NCBI RefSeq assembly: GCF_000292915.1
Contig: NC_018513.1
Coordinates: 1,798,001 to 1,862,000, forward strand
DNA length: 64,000 bases
Reading direction: 5' to 3'
DNA from: Burkholderia cepacia GG4
Lineage (GTDB): Bacteria; Pseudomonadota; Gammaproteobacteria; Burkholderiales; Burkholderiaceae
Both the position numbers and the translations under genes were made by a program. Numbering within the stretch: the first letter of the stretch is position 1; every line of letters begins with the position of its first letter. Shown here piece after piece: positions 34,468-42,960 of this stretch. The notes under the pieces are model-generated. The model was not told where the DNA came from, did not search any database, and saw nothing but the letters and a program-made list of their open reading frames with translations.

Positions 34468-34899
34468 TTATGCGTCGCGGTAGACCTGCGCGAAGCGCTG
34501 CGCCTGCACGACACCGTAGTCGCCGGGCGCATACTGCATCACCCAGTCGCCGGCGACGCCGCGCAGCGTGTCGCCGTTTTCCGAGCGGGCGATCGTGAAC
34601 GGCTCGTCCATCCGGCGGGCGAGCACGACGGCCGGCCGGTTCCGGTATGCGCCGGGCGCGCCGTGCGCGAGCGCCGGATCGGCGGGCAGGTACTTCGCGT
34701 CGAAGCGCGCGCGCGACACGACCCAGCGGTCGCCGGTCGAGCCGGTGATCAGCGCGTCGCCTGCCACATAACGGTTCGGGCCTTCGAGGCTCATCAGTTC
34801 GCCGTCGGCATCCGCGAAGGCGACCGCAACGGTTTCGTCCTTGACGACGCGACGGGCCTGCGGGTCGGTACGCAGATCGATGTGCTTGAGTTCGAGCAT
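34468..34899 (-). CDS. PGDYG domain protein
   Basis: A 143-residue soluble protein with two similar halves. The C-terminal half carries the family motif MQYAPGDYGVVQ, and the first half a related stretch SLEGPNRYVAGDALITGSTGDRWVVSR. PGDYG proteins have no known function. The ATG at 34899 (MLELKHIDLRTDPQARRV) was chosen because the family fold begins here; the open frame upstream is Arg-rich and unsupported. The gene stands alone, convergent with the DUF3022-like gene. Confidence 0.82.
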   Translation of the reverse strand: MLELKHIDLRTDPQARRVVKDETVAVAFADADGELMSLEGPNRYVAGDALITGSTGDRWVVSRARFDAKYLPADPALAHGAPGAYRNRPAVVLARRMDEPFTIARSENGDTLRGVAGDWVMQYAPGDYGVVQAQRFAQVYRDA

Positions 34900-35027
34900 G
34901 GCGGGGAAGTGCGGGAAAAGCCGGGAGCTTATCCCGAAATCGGCGCGCCGTGTGACGCGCCGGTTTCCGGCGGGACGCACGACGCCGTTCGGCCCGGGCG
35001 GGCAGCACGGCGTCGGCGCGGCGGACG

Positions 35028-35549
35028 TCAGGGTTGTGCGGGCGCGGCGGCTGCCTTGCCGTCCTTGCTCTTGCCCTTGCCGCGTTGTTCGCCGCCATGG
35101 TGCAGCCAGTTGCGGAACGTCGTGTCGGCCAGCGCTTTCTGGTCGGCCGGGAAGGTCGCGTAGAGCGGCGCGAATGCGTCGGCGAGCTTCTTCGCGCCGT
35201 CCGCGTTCGCCTGCGCGAGTTCCGCGTACTGCTTGATGTCGTCGACCGCGGACACGTTGTGGCTTTCCATCCGTGCGCGATAGAGGCGGCCCATCGTTTC
35301 GCCGTTCTCACGCATCGTGTCGGCGAACGTCTTCCATTGCGGTTCCTGCGCCGACGTGATCTTCAACTGGTCGTGCAGGTACTTGACGCGCTGCTCGATG
35401 CGCGCTTCGTGGCGTGCCGCGCGCTGCTCGGCGCTCGGCGCCGACGCGGCCGTGGCCGTGGCAGGAGCGGGCTGCGGTTGCGGCTGGGTCTGCGCGAATG
35501 CGCCGGCCGTCACGGCGAGCATGGCGAGGGTGAGCGAGATTTTCTTCAT
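35028..35549 (-). CDS. periplasmic Spy/CpxP-like LTXXQ family protein
   Basis: A 173-residue exported protein. Residues 1-19 are a signal peptide (MKKISLTLAMLAVTAGAFAQ), then a Pro/Gln/Ala-rich linker and a long helical domain (HEARIEQRVKYLHDQLKITSAQEPQWKTFADTM). The family 'LTxxQ' motif appears as ITSAQEPQW, and a second copy appears near FPADQKALADTTFRNW. Spy/CpxP-like proteins are ATP-independent periplasmic chaperones or stress sensors; this one has the common Burkholderia form with a basic Lys/Gly tail. The start is set by the signal peptide, with GGAGTGCCAACC before it. Confidence 0.87.
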   Translation of the reverse strand: MKKISLTLAMLAVTAGAFAQTQPQPQPAPATATAASAPSAEQRAARHEARIEQRVKYLHDQLKITSAQEPQWKTFADTMRENGETMGRLYRARMESHNVSAVDDIKQYAELAQANADGAKKLADAFAPLYATFPADQKALADTTFRNWLHHGGEQRGKGKSKDGKAAAAPAQP

Positions 35550-35886
35550 GGTTGGCACTCCGGGGTGGTGTCGTGCGAGCGGGCGCGGCGGCAACTGCCG
35601 CGATCGCGCATCTCGCGTCGCACCTTATTAGTAGCACGTTGCATGCGGCGCAGCAGCGAAAGCGACACTTGCTTACATCCGATACGAATCGAAATTGAAA
35701 GGGACCTGTCGGGCGGGCAAGCGGCGACGGCATTCGATCGGCACGCGGGTCGTCGCACGCGAACGAGGCGGGTGGGGCACGCGTGAACCCGTGAAGGCGC
35801 GCGATGCCGTTTGGGTGCGCCGGCGTTCGGCGCTATCATCGCGTCACGTTCCATTTCGCCGGCGCGCTGCACGCCGGCCCAGCCTC

Positions 35887-36351
35887 ATGCGTCCACCTCG
35901 CCTCGACCAACTCGACGACCTCGACCGGCAACTCGTCGCGCTGCTGCAAGCGGATGCGCGCGCAAGCGTCGCCGATCTCGCGCGACAGCTCGACGTCGCA
36001 CGCACGACGGTCGTCGCGCGCATCGCGCGGCTCGAGCGCACGAACGTGATCGCCGGATACAGCGTGCGGCTCGGCCAGGACGTGCTCGACGCGAGCATTT
36101 ACGCGTATGTCGGCATCATCCTCACGCCGAAGTTCGGCAAGGACGTGCTGCGCAAGCTCGACCGCATGCCCGAGGTGCAATTGCTGTGCGCGGTGAGCGG
36201 CGAATACGACTATGTCGCGTGGCTGCGTGCCGATTCGCCGGAGCGACTCAACGATCTGCTCGACCAGATCGGCACGCTCGAAGGCGTCGAGCGCACCACG
36301 ACGTCGATCATTCTGTCGCGCAAGATCGATCGCGGCACGATCGGCGGATGA
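35887..36351 (+). CDS. Lrp/AsnC family transcriptional regulator
   Basis: A 154-residue Lrp/AsnC regulator: helix-turn-helix in residues 10-60 (LDRQLVALLQADARASVADLARQLDVARTTVVARIARLE), then the RAM domain (YAYVGIILTPKFGKDVLRKL, CAVSGEYDYVAWLRADSPERL with the GEYD effector loop). The start at 35887 is the ATG nearest to the domain; a longer open frame upstream is Arg-rich and unlikely. It lies upstream of the saccharopine-dehydrogenase-like gene on the same strand, separated by 457 bases that contain a perfect dyad and a sigma-70-like promoter. It probably controls that gene in response to an amino acid such as lysine (inference). Confidence 0.92.
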   Translation: MRPPRLDQLDDLDRQLVALLQADARASVADLARQLDVARTTVVARIARLERTNVIAGYSVRLGQDVLDASIYAYVGIILTPKFGKDVLRKLDRMPEVQLLCAVSGEYDYVAWLRADSPERLNDLLDQIGTLEGVERTTTSIILSRKIDRGTIGG

Positions 36352-36664
36352 CGCATCGCATGCGGCGCGCTTGTCGAGATCGCCGCACTTGTCGCGCGTG
36401 ACTCGGTAGCGCGATTCATCGCGCCGGTTGTTCTTCCGTTACCTTCCATTGATGCCTGCCGTTTGCGCTCGCCGCAGGGCGGGCCGCCGGTGTGCGCATC
36501 GCCGCGCTGGCGTCATTGCGTTCCATGCCTGCATGGGCGCGTGCAACGATTCCTTCGCGCGTACATGTCCCGCCTTGCGCGTTCCTTCCTGACTGCCAGA
36601 ACGCGTGCACCGCGGCTCGTTTGCGGCGCGTCATAGACGCAATTTTTAGATGATTTGGTCGTTG

Positions 36665-36751
36665 CGACGAAATACATCGTCATTTCGTCGAATTTATCGG
36701 TCGTTTCGCATCATTCTTCCTCTTGGAACTGATTTTGCGCGTCCCTAAACT
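36665..36751 (+). promoter_or_regulatory. operator dyad and promoter of the saccharopine-dehydrogenase-like gene
   Basis: Perfect inverted repeat CGACGAAAT (36665-36673) / ATTTCGTCG (36682-36690) with an eight-base spacer, followed by TTGGAA (36723-36728), a 17-base spacer and TAAACT (36746-36751). The dyad ends 32 bases before the -35 box, a fitting place for an activating Lrp-type protein. The rest of the 457-base gap 36352-36808 shows no gene. Confidence 0.55.
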
Positions 36752-36808
36752 GTGTTCATGGCTCGACGCCGTACACCAACACCAAACCCATCATCAGGAG
36801 ATAAGCGC

Positions 36809-37909
36809 ATGAAAATCGCCATCGTCGGCGCAGGTCTGATCGGCCACACCATTGCTCACATGCTGCGTGAAACGGGCGACTACGAAGTCGTCGCGTTCGA
36901 CCGCGATGCGGATGCGCTCGCCAAGCTGTCGCGTGAAGGCATCGCGACGCAACGCGTGGATTCGGCCGACTCCAATGCGATCCGTGAAGCCGTGAAGGGC
37001 TTCGATGCGCTCGTCAATGCGCTGCCGTACTACCTCGCCGTCAACGTCGCCGCGGCAGCCAAGGCTGCCGGCGTGCATTACTTTGACCTGACCGAAGACG
37101 TGCGTGCGACCCACGCGATCCGCGAACTGGCCGACGGTTCGGACCGTGCGTTCATGCCGCAGTGCGGCCTCGCACCGGGCTTCATCGGTCTCGCCGCACA
37201 TGAACTGGTGAATGGCTTCAGCGAAGTGCGCGACGTGAAGATGCGCGTCGGCGCGCTGCCCGAGTATCCGACCAACGCGCTGAAGTACAACCTGACGTGG
37301 AGCGTCGACGGCCTGATCAACGAATACTGCCAGCCGTGCGAAGCGATCCGCGACGGTCGCAAGCAATGGGTGCAGCCGCTCGAAGGCCTCGAGCACTTCT
37401 CGCTGGACGGTACCGAATACGAAGCGTTCAACACGTCGGGCGGCCTGGGCACGCTGTGCGAGACGCTGTCGGGCAAGGTCGAGACGCTCGACTACAAGTC
37501 GGTGCGCTATCCGGGCCACCGCGATCTCGTGCAGTTCCTGCTCGAGGACCTGCGCCTGTCGACCGACCGCGACACGCTCAAGTCGATCATGCGCCGCGCG
37601 GTGCCGTCGACGAAGCAGGACGTCGTGCTCGTGTTCATCACGGTGACGGGCGTGAAGGACGGCCAGCTGGTGCAGGACGTGTTCACGCGCAAGATCTTCG
37701 CGAAGGACGTGTGCGGGATGCACATGAGCGCGATCCAGATCACGACGGCCGGCGCGATGTGCGCGGTGCTGGATCTGTTCCGCGAAAAGAAGCTGCCGCA
37801 GAGCGGTTTCATCCCGCAGGAAAAGGTGTCGCTGAAGGCATTCCTGTCGAACCGCTTCGGCAAGCTGTACGAAGGCGGCACGATGGAGCGCGTGCACGCG
37901 GTCGCCTGA
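36809..37909 (+). CDS. saccharopine dehydrogenase family / lysine-6-dehydrogenase-like oxidoreductase
   Basis: A 366-residue NAD(P)-dependent enzyme. The nucleotide motif is KIAIVGAGLIGHTIAHML at the start. The domain continues with GFDALVNALPYYLAVNVAAAAKAAGVHYFDLTED and the saccharopine-dehydrogenase C-terminal domain (MPQCGLAPGFIGLAAHELV). Its length and start match lysine 6-dehydrogenase and related amino-acid dehydrogenases rather than full saccharopine reductases. AGGAG lies eight bases before the ATG. The Lrp gene and dyad upstream fit control by an amino acid. The reaction is inferred from family. Confidence 0.88.
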   Translation: MKIAIVGAGLIGHTIAHMLRETGDYEVVAFDRDADALAKLSREGIATQRVDSADSNAIREAVKGFDALVNALPYYLAVNVAAAAKAAGVHYFDLTEDVRATHAIRELADGSDRAFMPQCGLAPGFIGLAAHELVNGFSEVRDVKMRVGALPEYPTNALKYNLTWSVDGLINEYCQPCEAIRDGRKQWVQPLEGLEHFSLDGTEYEAFNTSGGLGTLCETLSGKVETLDYKSVRYPGHRDLVQFLLEDLRLSTDRDTLKSIMRRAVPSTKQDVVLVFITVTGVKDGQLVQDVFTRKIFAKDVCGMHMSAIQITTAGAMCAVLDLFREKKLPQSGFIPQEKVSLKAFLSNRFGKLYEGGTMERVHAVA

Positions 37910-37942
37910 CGACCCGCCAGCCTCTGGCACGAGGGCCGCACG

Positions 37943-37980
37943 ACGCCGGGAGCGCAACAGCGCTTCCGGCGTTGTTTTTT
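37943..37980 (+). terminator. Rho-independent terminator
   Basis: Arms of 13 bases, ACGCCGGGAGCGC (37943-37955) and GCGCTTCCGGCGT (37960-37972), pair with one G-T and enclose AACA; T-rich GTTGTTTTTT follows. Confidence 0.85.
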
Positions 37981-38012
37981 GCGGGGGAGAAAACGGTACC
38001 GGTGGGTGCCGG

Positions 38013-38630
38013 TCAGGCCGGCAGCGGCGGGACGATCGTGGCCGCAGGCGAGGGCGGCACGATGCGGTAGAGCAGCGCGTCGACGTCCGCATCGGACGGC
38101 GCGGTGTTGTCGAACATCACGATGCCGTCGCATTCGTGTCCGGTCGGCACGAAGCGGCGTTGCCGGTATTCGTCCCAGTGCGCGAGCTTGTATGCGTCGT
38201 TCGGATTTCCGCGCGCGACGATCCGCTGGTGCGCGACGTCTTCCGCCGTATGAACCCAGACGACCGTCAGCGCGACGTCCGGCGCGATGCCGAGCCATGC
38301 GCGGTCGAGGATGCGCCGGTCACGGACTTCGCGCGACAGCGGGCCGACCACGAGTGCGCCGATGCCGAGCGCGAGATTCTCGCGGGCCGTGTCGAGCAGC
38401 CCCTGGTATTCGGGATCGCGCAGATGCTTCAGGTAGAGCGGGCTGTCACGGTCGTTCGGATCCGAGGTGAGGGCGCCCATCGCGGCCGAGCTGTAGCGGC
38501 CGTACAGCGTGTCCTTGTCGAGCAGGCAGAAGGCTTCACCGGTCGCGCGCATCAGCGGCCCGATCAGCCGCTTCGCAAGCGTGGTCTTGCCGGTGCCGGC
38601 ATGACCGCAGAAGAACACCAGGTGCGTCAC
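38013..38630 (-). CDS. small P-loop ATPase/kinase
   Basis: A 205-residue P-loop protein. The Walker A GHAGTGKTTLAKR is near residue 10. A DKDTLYGRYSS motif resembles the lid-base and Asp of small-molecule kinases (gluconate-kinase/chloramphenicol-phosphotransferase-like). GALVVGPLSREVRDR and an RI..RG(N) region near residue 150 follow. The substrate is unknown. It starts with a GTG at 38630 that overlaps the stop of cydX (GTGA); GGGGAG lies nine bases upstream within cydX. The linkage to cydX suggests that they are translated together, but no functional tie is known to me. Confidence 0.83.
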   Translation of the reverse strand: MTHLVFFCGHAGTGKTTLAKRLIGPLMRATGEAFCLLDKDTLYGRYSSAAMGALTSDPNDRDSPLYLKHLRDPEYQGLLDTARENLALGIGALVVGPLSREVRDRRILDRAWLGIAPDVALTVVWVHTAEDVAHQRIVARGNPNDAYKLAHWDEYRQRRFVPTGHECDGIVMFDNTAPSDADVDALLYRIVPPSPAATIVPPLPA

Positions 38631-38773
38631 GAATAGCGGCTCCCCGAACCCGTGCGCGACGTGTCGACACGCTTGTCGTCGCGCGAGAACACTTCTGCCT
38701 CCAGCCACATCGCGTTGATGATGCCGAAGCCGAGCGCCACGCCGATGCCGAGTATCCACGAGAAATACCACAT
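38627..38773 (-). CDS. cydX: CydX, small subunit of cytochrome bd oxidase (orphan)
   Basis: A 48-residue membrane peptide, MWYFSWILGIGVALGFGIINA at its N-terminus, then MWLEAE. It has the CydX signature MWYF.WILG and a conserved Glu in the second half of the single membrane helix. CydX stabilises the haem b/d site of cytochrome bd. AAGGAG lies eight bases before the ATG. No cydA or cydB is present in the window; upstream on this strand the next gene is corA in the opposite direction. Its stop overlaps the ATPase start by GTGA (38627-38630). The tail DDKRVDTSRTGSGSRYS is longer and more polar than in Escherichia CydX. Confidence 0.88.
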   Translation of the reverse strand: MWYFSWILGIGVALGFGIINAMWLEAEVFSRDDKRVDTSRTGSGSRYS

Positions 38774-38952
38774 GGGCCTGTCTCCTTTACGGTTGGGCCG
38801 CACGGACGTGCCGTGCGTCTGTCGAAGTGATGCCGTGCGCGTGCTGCGGCGCAGGTAGTTCGATCATGACCAATATCGTCGCGCCGCGCAAGCCGGACCG
38901 CCCGCGCGGCAAACCGGTAAACTGACGTGAAAACGGCAACATCACGGACAAC

Positions 38953-39930
38953 ATGCTGATCAACTGTGCTGCATACCAGGACGGCCGCAAGCTGGCCGAC
39001 ATCGACATCGACGCCATCAGCGACTACGTGTCGAAGCCCGAGTGTTTCGTGTGGGTCGCGCTGAAGGATCCGACGCCGGACGAGATTGACCTGATGGGCG
39101 AGGAGTTCGGGCTGCACGAACTCGCGCTCGAGGATGCCCGCAAGGGTCATCAGCGCCCGAAGATCGAGGAGTACGGCGATTCGCTGTTCGCGGTGCTGCA
39201 CATGGTCGAGCTCGACGACGACGACGAACTCAAGGTCGGCGAGCTGAACGTGTTCGTCGGCCCGAATTACGTGCTGTCGATCCGCAACCATACCGAGCAG
39301 GACTTCCGCGATGTGCGCAAGCGCTGCGAGCGCGAGCCGCACCTGCTGCAGGAAGGTTCGGCGTTCGTGTTCTATGCGTTGATGGATCAGGTCGTCGACC
39401 GCTATTTCCCGATCCTCGAAACGCTCGGCAACGAGCTCGAGGCACTCGAGGACCGCATCTTCACGAAGGCCACGCCGGCGTCGTCGCGCGCGATCATCGA
39501 GGATCTCTATTCGCTGAAGCGCCGGCTCGTGCTGCTGCACCAGCATACGGCGCCGCTGATCGAGCCGCTCGCGAAGCTCACCGGCGGGCGCATCCCGCAG
39601 CTCTGCAGCGGGATGGAGCATTACTTCCGCGATGTGTACGATCATCTGCAGCGGATCGTGAAGACGATCGAAGGGCGGCGGGAGATGGTCGTGACCGCGA
39701 TCCAGGTGAACCTCGGGATGATCTCGCTCGCGGAGAACGAGGTCACCAAGCGGCTCGGTTCGTTCGCCGCACTGTTCGCGATACCGACGATGATCGCCGG
39801 CATCTACGGGATGAACTTCGCGAACATGCCCGAGCTGCACCTCAAGTACGGCTTCTACGGCTGCATCGCGGTGATGCTCGCGGCCGATCTCGGGCTGTGG
39901 TGGCGCTTCAAGCGGGCGGGGTGGCTGTAG
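38953..39930 (+). CDS. corA: CorA family magnesium/cobalt transporter
   Basis: A 325-residue CorA-type channel. The cytosolic N-terminal domain is acidic (LEDARKGHQRPKIEEYGDSLF, VELDDDDELKVG). A long stalk helix spans about residues 200-280, and two membrane helices lie at the C-terminus, with the selectivity motif YGMNF near residue 280 between them (IAGIYGMNFANMPEL). The C-terminus is the basic WWRFKRAGWL. It forms pentamers for Mg2+ (and Co2+/Ni2+) entry. No ribosome site of note; the family opening and lack of other starts fix the ATG. The 180 bases upstream hold no gene other than cydX on the other strand. Confidence 0.95.
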   Translation: MLINCAAYQDGRKLADIDIDAISDYVSKPECFVWVALKDPTPDEIDLMGEEFGLHELALEDARKGHQRPKIEEYGDSLFAVLHMVELDDDDELKVGELNVFVGPNYVLSIRNHTEQDFRDVRKRCEREPHLLQEGSAFVFYALMDQVVDRYFPILETLGNELEALEDRIFTKATPASSRAIIEDLYSLKRRLVLLHQHTAPLIEPLAKLTGGRIPQLCSGMEHYFRDVYDHLQRIVKTIEGRREMVVTAIQVNLGMISLAENEVTKRLGSFAALFAIPTMIAGIYGMNFANMPELHLKYGFYGCIAVMLAADLGLWWRFKRAGWL

Positions 39931-39940
39931 CCGCGCGCGG

Positions 39941-40228
39941 CTAGCGCGGCGCGTGCGTGCCGACCACGACGCGCCACGGCCGCACGCGCCACGATTTGAC
40001 GAGGCCGTTCTGCACGTACGGATCGGCGCGCGCGAACGATTCGGCGGCTTCCGGCGAGTCGCCTTCGAACACGAGCACGGCCTGGTCGGCCGGATCCTGC
40101 AATGCGCCGGCGAGTACGAGTTCGCCGCGTTCGGTTGCCGCCTGCGCGAGTGAGAGGTGCTCGGCGCGGAACGGTTCGCGCCGGGACAGGTAATCGTCGA
40201 CGAGTTCGTAGATCAGCTGGTAATGCAT
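39941..40228 (-). CDS. YciI family protein
   Basis: A 95-residue ferredoxin-like fold protein: MHYQLIYELVDDYLSRREPFRAEHL, then GALQDPADQAVLVFEGDSPEAAESFARADPYVQNGLVKSW. The conserved DPY motif and a His in the first half are those of YciI proteins, whose Asp-His pair suggests a catalytic role that is not established. It is a stand-alone gene convergent with corA; a ribosome site is GGAGC before the ATG. Confidence 0.9.
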   Translation of the reverse strand: MHYQLIYELVDDYLSRREPFRAEHLSLAQAATERGELVLAGALQDPADQAVLVFEGDSPEAAESFARADPYVQNGLVKSWRVRPWRVVVGTHAPR

Positions 40229-40752
40229 ACGTTGCTCCGGGAAGAGTCGACGGCCGCGGCCGATGCGTCGGTGCGACCGTCGGTCTGCAGCGGCCAGTAG
40301 CGGCCAGTATAGGACAGCCGGACGGCAGCGGCGCGACGCAGACGGAAGCGTATTTTTGTTCCTTTAAATGCAACTAACGGTCTAGTTTTCCTCCGCCCTG
40401 AAATCCCGGCCGCGTTCGTGCCTTTGATGCAGCAGAGTCTGCAGGACAGGGCCCGGGCAGAAGAGACGCGATTGCGCCATTGCCGCGCGGTCTTATGCAG
40501 CGGCTCTCGAATTCGCCCGAGAAAGCGCGGCGAAAGTCGTTCGCGGGAACCCGGTCGCCATTGGCGCAGGGATGCGCGTGCAAACCACTACCGACCCGGC
40601 GCGCGCACGTTGCCGGATGCGCGGTCCGATCCGTCGCTGACGCGGGCGCGCCGCACCCGGCGGCAAGTCACGGTCAGCCCGCCGCGTTTCACGCATGAAC
40701 CGGCGGCAGCCGGAGGGCGGCATGCGTCTGGCGCCGGACCGGCGGCCGGCGT
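40229..40752. other. 524-base region without a recognisable gene
   Basis: Between the YciI gene and the adenosine-kinase-like gene. It contains a ten-base tandem repeat AGCGGCCAGT x2 (40289-40308) and a short AT-rich stretch around 40350-40390. Open frames here are Arg-rich and have no family resemblance. I see no terminator with a T-run. Confidence 0.5.
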
Positions 40753-41241
40753 CTACGCCTTATATCCGATCGTGCGCAGCAGATCCTTGCGCCAGCGCAC
40801 GTCGTCGTCGTTCTCGATGCCGAGCGGCGGAAAGCCGTCGACGACGCCGACGATTCCGCGTCCTTGCGCGGTTTCCGCGACGATCACGTCGGTCGGGTTC
40901 GCGGTCGCGCAATAGATCCGGCAGACCTCCGGCACGGCCTTGATCGCATTGAGCACGTTGACCGGATAGAAGCCATCGCCGAGGAACACGATGAAGGCGT
41001 GACCGGCGCCGATCGCGCTGGCGTTGCGGCACGCGAGTTCGACGAGCTCCGCATCGGTGCCGGAACGGCGCACGAGCCGCTTGCCAGATGCCTCGCAGAA
41101 CGCGAGCCCGAAACGGATGCCAGGCACGGCGCCGACCAGCGTCTCGTGGATGTCCTCGACGGACTTGATGAAATGCGACTGGCCGAGAATGAAATTCACG
41201 GCCTCGGGCTTGTCGACGGCGACGGTTTGCAATTGCAGCAT
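40753..41241 (-). CDS. adenosine-specific kinase (DUF355) family protein
   Basis: A 162-residue protein matching the adenosine-specific kinase/DUF355 family along its length: LQTVAVDKPEAVNFILGQSHFIKSVEDIHETLVGAVPGI, FGLAFCEASGKRLVRRSGTD, GHAFIVFLGDGFYPVNVLNAIKAVPEVCRIYCATANPTDVIVAE, and GRGIVGVVDGFPPLGIE. The family was named from an archaeal structure; its reaction in bacteria is not firmly established. The ATG at 41241 begins the family alignment. It is divergent from the cysteine-synthase-like gene. Confidence 0.9.
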   Translation of the reverse strand: MLQLQTVAVDKPEAVNFILGQSHFIKSVEDIHETLVGAVPGIRFGLAFCEASGKRLVRRSGTDAELVELACRNASAIGAGHAFIVFLGDGFYPVNVLNAIKAVPEVCRIYCATANPTDVIVAETAQGRGIVGVVDGFPPLGIENDDDVRWRKDLLRTIGYKA

Positions 41242-41383
41242 GGCGGACCTCGTCTGGCGATGCGGCGCGGGCGCCGCAATGGGCTCTCCAAGCTTAGTAC
41301 GCGGCAGCCGGCGCCGAAAGCCGCGGCCGCGTCCTATCCTTCGTTGTGTATGGCGCGCGAGCGCGAATGCAAAGGGGGCGGGC

Positions 41384-42370
41384 ATGGACGTGAGACAAGG
41401 CTTCGTCGACTGCGTGGGACGCACACCGCTGATCCGGCTGGCGAAGCTCAGCGCGGAAACGGGCTGCGAGATCCTGGGCAAGGCGGAGTTCATGAATCCG
41501 GGCGGATCCGTGAAGGATCGCGCGGCGCTCTACATCATCCGCGACGCCGAGCAGCGCGGCGCGCTGAAGCCGGGCGGCACCGTCGTCGAGGGCACGGCGG
41601 GCAACACGGGCATCGGTCTTGCGCATATCTGCGCCGCGCGCGGCTATCGCTGCGTGATCGTGATTCCCGACACGCAATCGCCGGACAAGATGGCGATCCT
41701 GCGCACGCTCGGCGCCGACGTGCGCCCGGTGCCGGCGGCGCCGTACCGCGACCCGAACAACTATCAGAAGATTGCCGGGCGGCTTGCGGACGAACTCGAC
41801 AACGCGGTATGGGCCAACCAGTTTGACAACGTCGTCAACCGGCAGGCGCACTACGAGACGACCGGGCCGGAAATCTGGCGCGACACGGCGGGCACGGTCG
41901 ATGCGTTCGTCTGCGCGACCGGCACGGGCGGCACGCTCGCGGGCGTGAGCCGCTACCTGAAGGAGCAGAATCCGGAGGTCCGGATCGTGCTGGCCGATCC
42001 CCACGGCAGCGGGCTCTACGGTTACGTGAAGACGGGCGACCTCGGCGCCGAAGGCAACTCGATCACCGAAGGCATCGGCTCGACGCGTGTCACCGCGAAT
42101 CTCGCCGGCGCGCCGATCGACGACGCCGTGCGGATCGATGATCCGCTGTGCGTGAAGATGGTCTACCGGCTGCTGCGCGAGGAGGGGTTGTACGTCGGCG
42201 GATCGAGCGGCATCAACGTCGCGGCGGCGGTCTGGCTGGCCCGCCGGATGGGCCCGGGGCACACGATCGTGACCTTGCTGTGCGATCGCGGCGACATCTA
42301 TCGAGCGCGGCTTTTCAACCGCGAATGGCTGCGCGAAAAGGGGTTGGAACCGGAGTTGGAGCCCGAATGA
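41384..42370 (+). CDS. PLP-dependent cysteine synthase family protein
   Basis: A 328-residue fold-type II PLP enzyme. The PLP Lys is in NPGGSVKDRAAL near residue 44; the phosphate-binding loop is GTGGTLAG near residue 185; the asparagine loop is EGTAGNTGIGLAH. It is a CysK/CysM-like protein that would make cysteine from O-acetylserine and sulfide, or act on a related substrate. TAGNTG replaces the TSGNTG of CysK, a change seen in cystathionine-beta-synthase-like members of the family. GGGGGCGGGC lies before the ATG. It is divergent from the DUF355 gene; YbaK follows 101 bases on. Confidence 0.9.
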   Translation: MDVRQGFVDCVGRTPLIRLAKLSAETGCEILGKAEFMNPGGSVKDRAALYIIRDAEQRGALKPGGTVVEGTAGNTGIGLAHICAARGYRCVIVIPDTQSPDKMAILRTLGADVRPVPAAPYRDPNNYQKIAGRLADELDNAVWANQFDNVVNRQAHYETTGPEIWRDTAGTVDAFVCATGTGGTLAGVSRYLKEQNPEVRIVLADPHGSGLYGYVKTGDLGAEGNSITEGIGSTRVTANLAGAPIDDAVRIDDPLCVKMVYRLLREEGLYVGGSSGINVAAAVWLARRMGPGHTIVTLLCDRGDIYRARLFNREWLREKGLEPELEPE

Positions 42371-42471
42371 GGAAGGGGCGAAGCGGCGATTTCCATCGGG
42401 CCGAATGCGACCTATGCTGAACGAATCCGGAGCGAACTTCATTCGCCCGATTTGCCCAGACGAGGTGTGCC

Positions 42472-42960
42472 ATGCCTATGTCAGCCACCCTGCAGGATTG
42501 CCTGCGTCAGAAGTCATCGCGGTACGAAGTCGTGTACCACCCGTATAGCCATACCAGCATGGAGACGGCCGCCGCCGCGCATATCCCCGGCGATCGCCTC
42601 GCGAAAACCGTGCTGCTCGAGGACGACGAAGGCTACGTCGCCGCCGTGCTGCCGACGTCGCACGCGGTGCGTCTGTCGGACTTGTGGGTCAAGACCGGCC
42701 GCCATCTCGTGCTCGCCAGGGAAATCGAACTGCGCGAACTGTTCAAGGATTGCGACATGGGCGCGTTGCCGCCGGTGTGCATGGCGTACGGGATGAAGAC
42801 CTTCCTCGAGGACCATCTCGCGCAGCAGCCGGAAGTGTATTTCGAGGCCGGCGACCACGAAGCGCTGATCCACATGATGCAGGACGAATTCCTGTCGCTG
42901 ATGGAGACGGCCGAGCGCGCGCATTTCTCGCACAAGATGCAGGGGATGTGGGTGTCCTGA
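42472..42960 (+). CDS. YbaK/EbsC family aminoacyl-tRNA deacylase-like protein
   Basis: A 162-residue protein of the YbaK/ProRS-INS fold. Visible elements are HTSMETAAAAHIPGDRLAKTVLLEDDEGYVAAVLP (strand with the conserved Lys), DMGALPPVCMAYGMKTFLEDHLA (the GxxPP loop of the editing site), and the later strand QPEVYFEAGDHEALIHM. Such proteins hydrolyse mischarged aminoacyl-tRNA such as Cys-tRNA(Pro). The start ATG at 42472 begins MPMSAT; ATG 42478 is two codons in. Stand-alone gene; a C-terminal tail (FSHKMQGMWVS) is extra. Confidence 0.87.
   Translation: MPMSATLQDCLRQKSSRYEVVYHPYSHTSMETAAAAHIPGDRLAKTVLLEDDEGYVAAVLPTSHAVRLSDLWVKTGRHLVLAREIELRELFKDCDMGALPPVCMAYGMKTFLEDHLAQQPEVYFEAGDHEALIHMMQDEFLSLMETAERAHFSHKMQGMWVS

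Noticed and set aside
38775..38952. A magnesium riboswitch before corA
   Set aside because: The 178 bases show no conserved riboswitch core or large paired structure that I can recognise.
40374..40583. A 69-codon minus-strand gene in the gap before the DUF355 gene
   Set aside because: No ribosome site, composition like non-coding GC-rich DNA and no recognised motif.
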